DNA from: Haliclona indistincta
Taxonomy: Eukaryota > Porifera > Demospongiae > Haplosclerida > Chalinidae
Direction of reading: 5' to 3'
NCBI GenBank assembly: GCA_964017065.1
Contig: OZ024788.1
Span: 776,727-840,726 of the forward strand
DNA length: 64,000 nucleotides
Shown here: one piece after another, positions 61,273 through 64,000 of the stretch
How the letters are laid out: each line of letters starts with the position of its first letter
How positions within the stretch are numbered: position 1 is the first letter of the stretch
Notes under the pieces: generated by a model
Database searches by the model: none
What the model saw: only the letters and a program-made list of their open reading frames with translations
What the model was told of the DNA's origin: nothing
Program-made: the position numbers and the translations under genes

Positions 61273-61923
61273 AGGGTTAATAATAATGCGAGACCCAAAG
61301 GGCATAACATGGAACACACTATTTAGGAAAAATAATACTAAAAATATCATCATGTTCTTTAATCAGAAGGTCGAGGATATCATGTTCACAAAGGTTATTT
61401 GAATTAAGAGATACAGTATGACTGGAACATATGTGGAGTAACCAAGAGGTGGAGACAATCTGATCACAAAGATGGCAGCGAAAATTATCATGTACTGGTT
61501 GAGTCAGGTGGCGTATAATCCTTTGTAATTGTTCTGTGCCATGGCTGCCATGATCCAGCGCCTTGTCCCAGAGTCTACACCATGAGTAACCGTCGCCAGC
61601 TACCATTGCAACAAAATTGGCAGACGGGTGATTCAGGCCAGATGATATAACGGATATGATATTGTCAAGGAGAATCTGAGGCTTTTGTGCTTTGACGAGA
61701 TGGATTGCATCATCAGGATACTCTAGGCATTCATCTAGGATAGTAGCACCAACGATGGATTCAAGCATCCTGCATTGCTGTATGATGGACACATTCGCTG
61801 GGTCGACAATGGCAACGGAAGTGAGAACTTTAGAGCTGATGGAGTTATTGTCTGGGGATAGCAATTTAGCCAGGTAACCAATTTTACGCAGTAGAAGAAG
61901 ACATGCGATTGATGGCAAAGCTA
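61273..61923 (-). mobile_element. LINE 3' end with C-terminal zinc finger, copy 2
   Basis: Reverse-strand near-identical copy of 54,057-54,719 with the same 199-codon frame (61,319-61,918; only a few residue changes, e.g. V to G near the start and Q to H) and the same AAT tail. It has an identical left border, but unrelated flanks. Confidence 0.7.
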
Positions 61924-62196
61924 CACTAGTCTGGCTGTTGAAGGCTAAAAATTGGTCAAACGCGGAAGAAATTGGTATAGTAACAATTTTAGTATCAAAA
62001 GAAGCAGAATGTTTTACTTAATTACATATACAAAATCCACCTAAATCCACTTTGGGGAAAAATGTTTATGGTTATTTAAAAAGCAATAAAATGTTAGTTG
62101 TATTTTTGAGGTGCTTGTAAACAAGATCTTGTAATTTGCACCTTAGCTTGTTAATTTCTGGAAAATATTACATGACCACTCCTTTGTGCCAATTAA

Positions 62197-63112
62197 CCAC
62201 TTACCTTACTATATACTGCTTGAATCAACTAGGCTCGATGGAGCAGTGTAACTAGCCGCTCCATCAAGCCAATTATAATGCACTATGGCAGGCCACAAAG
62301 ACCTGACAATTGTGCGTTGGGTGTGAAGCCCCACCCCAAGTCCCGCCCAAAGACACGCCCAATGAAGACGTCATTTGTGATGTGACGGCGTGTTATGAGA
62401 TATGAATCACGTGAGCCGTCGTGACACATGAGATGAGGTCACTAGTATAAAGGATGACGTATAGTTGGAGGCGTGGCTAGGGGCGGAACAAAGGGGTGTG
62501 CCCACACATCACACCAAGGGACAAGTGTCCCCTGGTGGAGTTAATAACAAAATAAATGACGAAAGGAAAGAACAACAATGCTTGTAAGAACGATGTTGTT
62601 GGGAGGGGATGGTGGACAGAAGTAGCAGCTTCACCTCGACACTTTGGAGTAAGGTGACAGCTGCAGACTGAGGCGCGTGCTCGTAATGGAGATGTGCGCA
62701 TGCGTGTCCGGGCAGGCCACGCAGGAGCGGCGCTGCCGGACACGAGTGTGTTTATTATAGTCGGTGGTTAACCTTATTTAAAGCTACGCTCTAAATATCA
62801 TTTAACCACTTACCTTACTATATACTGCTTGAATCAACTAGGCTCGATGGAGCAGTGTAACTAGCCGCTCCATCAAGCCAATTATAATGCACTATGGCAG
62901 GCCACAAAGACCTGACAATTGTGCGTTGGGTGTGAAGCCCCACCCCAAGTCCCGCCCAAAGACACGCCCAATGAAGACGTCATTTGTGATGTGACGGCGT
63001 GTTATGAGATATGAATCACGTGAGCCGTCGTGACACATGAGATGAGGTCACTAGTATAAAGGATGACGTATAGTTGAAGGCGTGGCTAGGGGCGGAACAA
63101 AGGGGTGTGCCC
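62197..63112. repeat. Direct repeat pair of about 310 bp
   Basis: 62,197-62,506 and 62,803-63,112 are near-identical direct repeats (start TTAACCACTTACCTTACTAT, end GGGGTGTGCCCA) separated by about 295 bp. Each contains a GATGGAGC ... GCTCCATC hairpin and an AGTATAAAGG TATA-like box. No LTR-type TG/CA ends, primer-binding site or coding sequence are seen, so a tandem duplication is as likely as a TRIM element. Confidence 0.6.
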
Positions 63113-64000
63113 ATACGTCGCCCAAAAGGTTGTCTTGTCTTTCTTGTTTCCTTCTTTCTCTCCTTCTTTATAAAGCGACGAGGGGATGCACGATCCCAAT
63201 GCTAATTGTTGTGGACAAAGCAAGAGCCACGAATGATGACCCTACCAGAAGAAGGGGTGTTGTTGGGGTAATCCGGGAAAAATGTAGGGGAGAACAGCCA
63301 TGCACTATATATGATGTCAATGATGTTGAGACATCGACATGACAATAGATGATTGTTTTAACAGTATATGCGTTCCCCACCCTGCCTGCTGTTCGATATC
63401 CGATTTTTTGGGGCTGAGATTTGCCTGCAATTCAAGCTTGTATTCAAACTGCATGTGTTTATACCCTATACGCATACTAGGATATGGGTATAGTTTTGGC
63501 TCTTCTATGAAAAAGAGACATGTTCTGGTCGGCAACAGTAGATGTTCTGATGGCTCTTGGCTACAATTGCATTGTCCCGTTCACAAGTGTATGTAGCTTC
63601 GTTATTTTAGAGAGGGGTGTACACCAGGGGAACTGTTTAGGAGAACTGCACACATGTGTGCTTCTGAAGTGCAGCTTGTAGACCTGATAACAATAATTAT
63701 TGAGTATGGAGTGGACATGAATGCGATTGTATTGGATAGTATCAAGAGTAGCGTTCCAGAATGACTGAATGCATCTGAGTACATACTCGACATGGCACCA
63801 CAAAAATGGATTTGCGCGAGAGCATGAGCGCAGCAAGCATCATCTGCTCACAGTCAAAGGAACTGTTGCACCTGACATTACAATGATAAGTTTTGTCTTG
63901 ACAGAGGATTCTGTTTTTGTCGACTACAAGAGTTCTTGAGACGCATACAGCTGATGAGGCATGGATTTCCCATGTAGAGTTAACCGGGAAATGAAACTGT
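63113..64000. other. No gene recognised
   Basis: Short open frames on both strands (60-91 codons) show no known motif. Confidence 0.3.

Noticed and set aside
62197..63112. LTR retrotransposon
   Set aside because: The direct repeats lack TG...CA ends, a primer-binding site, a polypurine tract and any gag/pol sequence.
63082..63836. Several 60-91-codon ORFs at the right edge
   Set aside because: Overlapping on both strands, no motifs, no splice-consistent extension.

Overview
The window looks like nuclear DNA of an early-branching animal, most likely a sponge (Amphimedon-like; this is inference). The genes have many short introns (often about 50 bp) with GT-AG borders and metazoan-specific products. 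Sponge-style immune architectures (ANK-Roc-COR-Death and CARD-like-NACHT-LRR) sit beside dense mobile-element debris. I rebuilt multi-exon genes by hand from splice sites, reading-frame phase and remembered protein families. No alignment was run.

Layout. 1-11,890: two paralogous transmembrane TRAF/MATH genes, divergently oriented and about 9.7 kb apart. The interval between them is filled by two copies of one APE-type LINE, a piggyBac-like MITE inside the second LINE, palindromic MITEs and a partial copy of an ILRUN exon. 12,055-16,370: the 3' part of the ILRUN-like gene, then repeats, then a 200-N assembly gap. 16,657-36,868: a compact housekeeping block, ZDHHC17/HIP14 (-), SYCP3 (+), CEPT1 (-), PIGQ (+), EIF4G2/DAP5 (-) and an ANK-ROCO-Death gene (-). 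ZDHHC17/SYCP3 and CEPT1/PIGQ are head-to-head pairs with 207 and 101 bp between start codons, and PIGQ/DAP5 are tail-to-tail with 40 bp between stops. 36,900-39,300: nested inverted-repeat elements. 41,235-48,969: a complete 30-exon 5-oxoprolinase gene (OPLAH). 50,355-53,878: a CARD-like-NACHT-LRR receptor. 53,900-64,000: almost only mobile-element remains (LINE 3' ends, a Helitron-like repeat ORF, a hAT MITE inside a long palindrome, an Ulp1-like fragment, tandem duplications).

How the genes relate. CEPT1 (phosphatidylcholine/ethanolamine synthesis) and PIGQ (first step of GPI-anchor synthesis) are both ER lipid-pathway genes sharing one very short intergenic region. The ANK-ROCO-Death protein, the NLR, the MATH proteins and ILRUN are all plausible innate-immune or death-signalling components, but nothing in the sequence shows them acting together. 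No new operon-like or defence system was found. The most interesting points are a GUG start inferred for DAP5, a sponge-type SYCP3 with two GC-AG introns, an apparently missing transmembrane exon in ZDHHC17, and several mobile-element insertions that can be dated against empty sites inside the same window.
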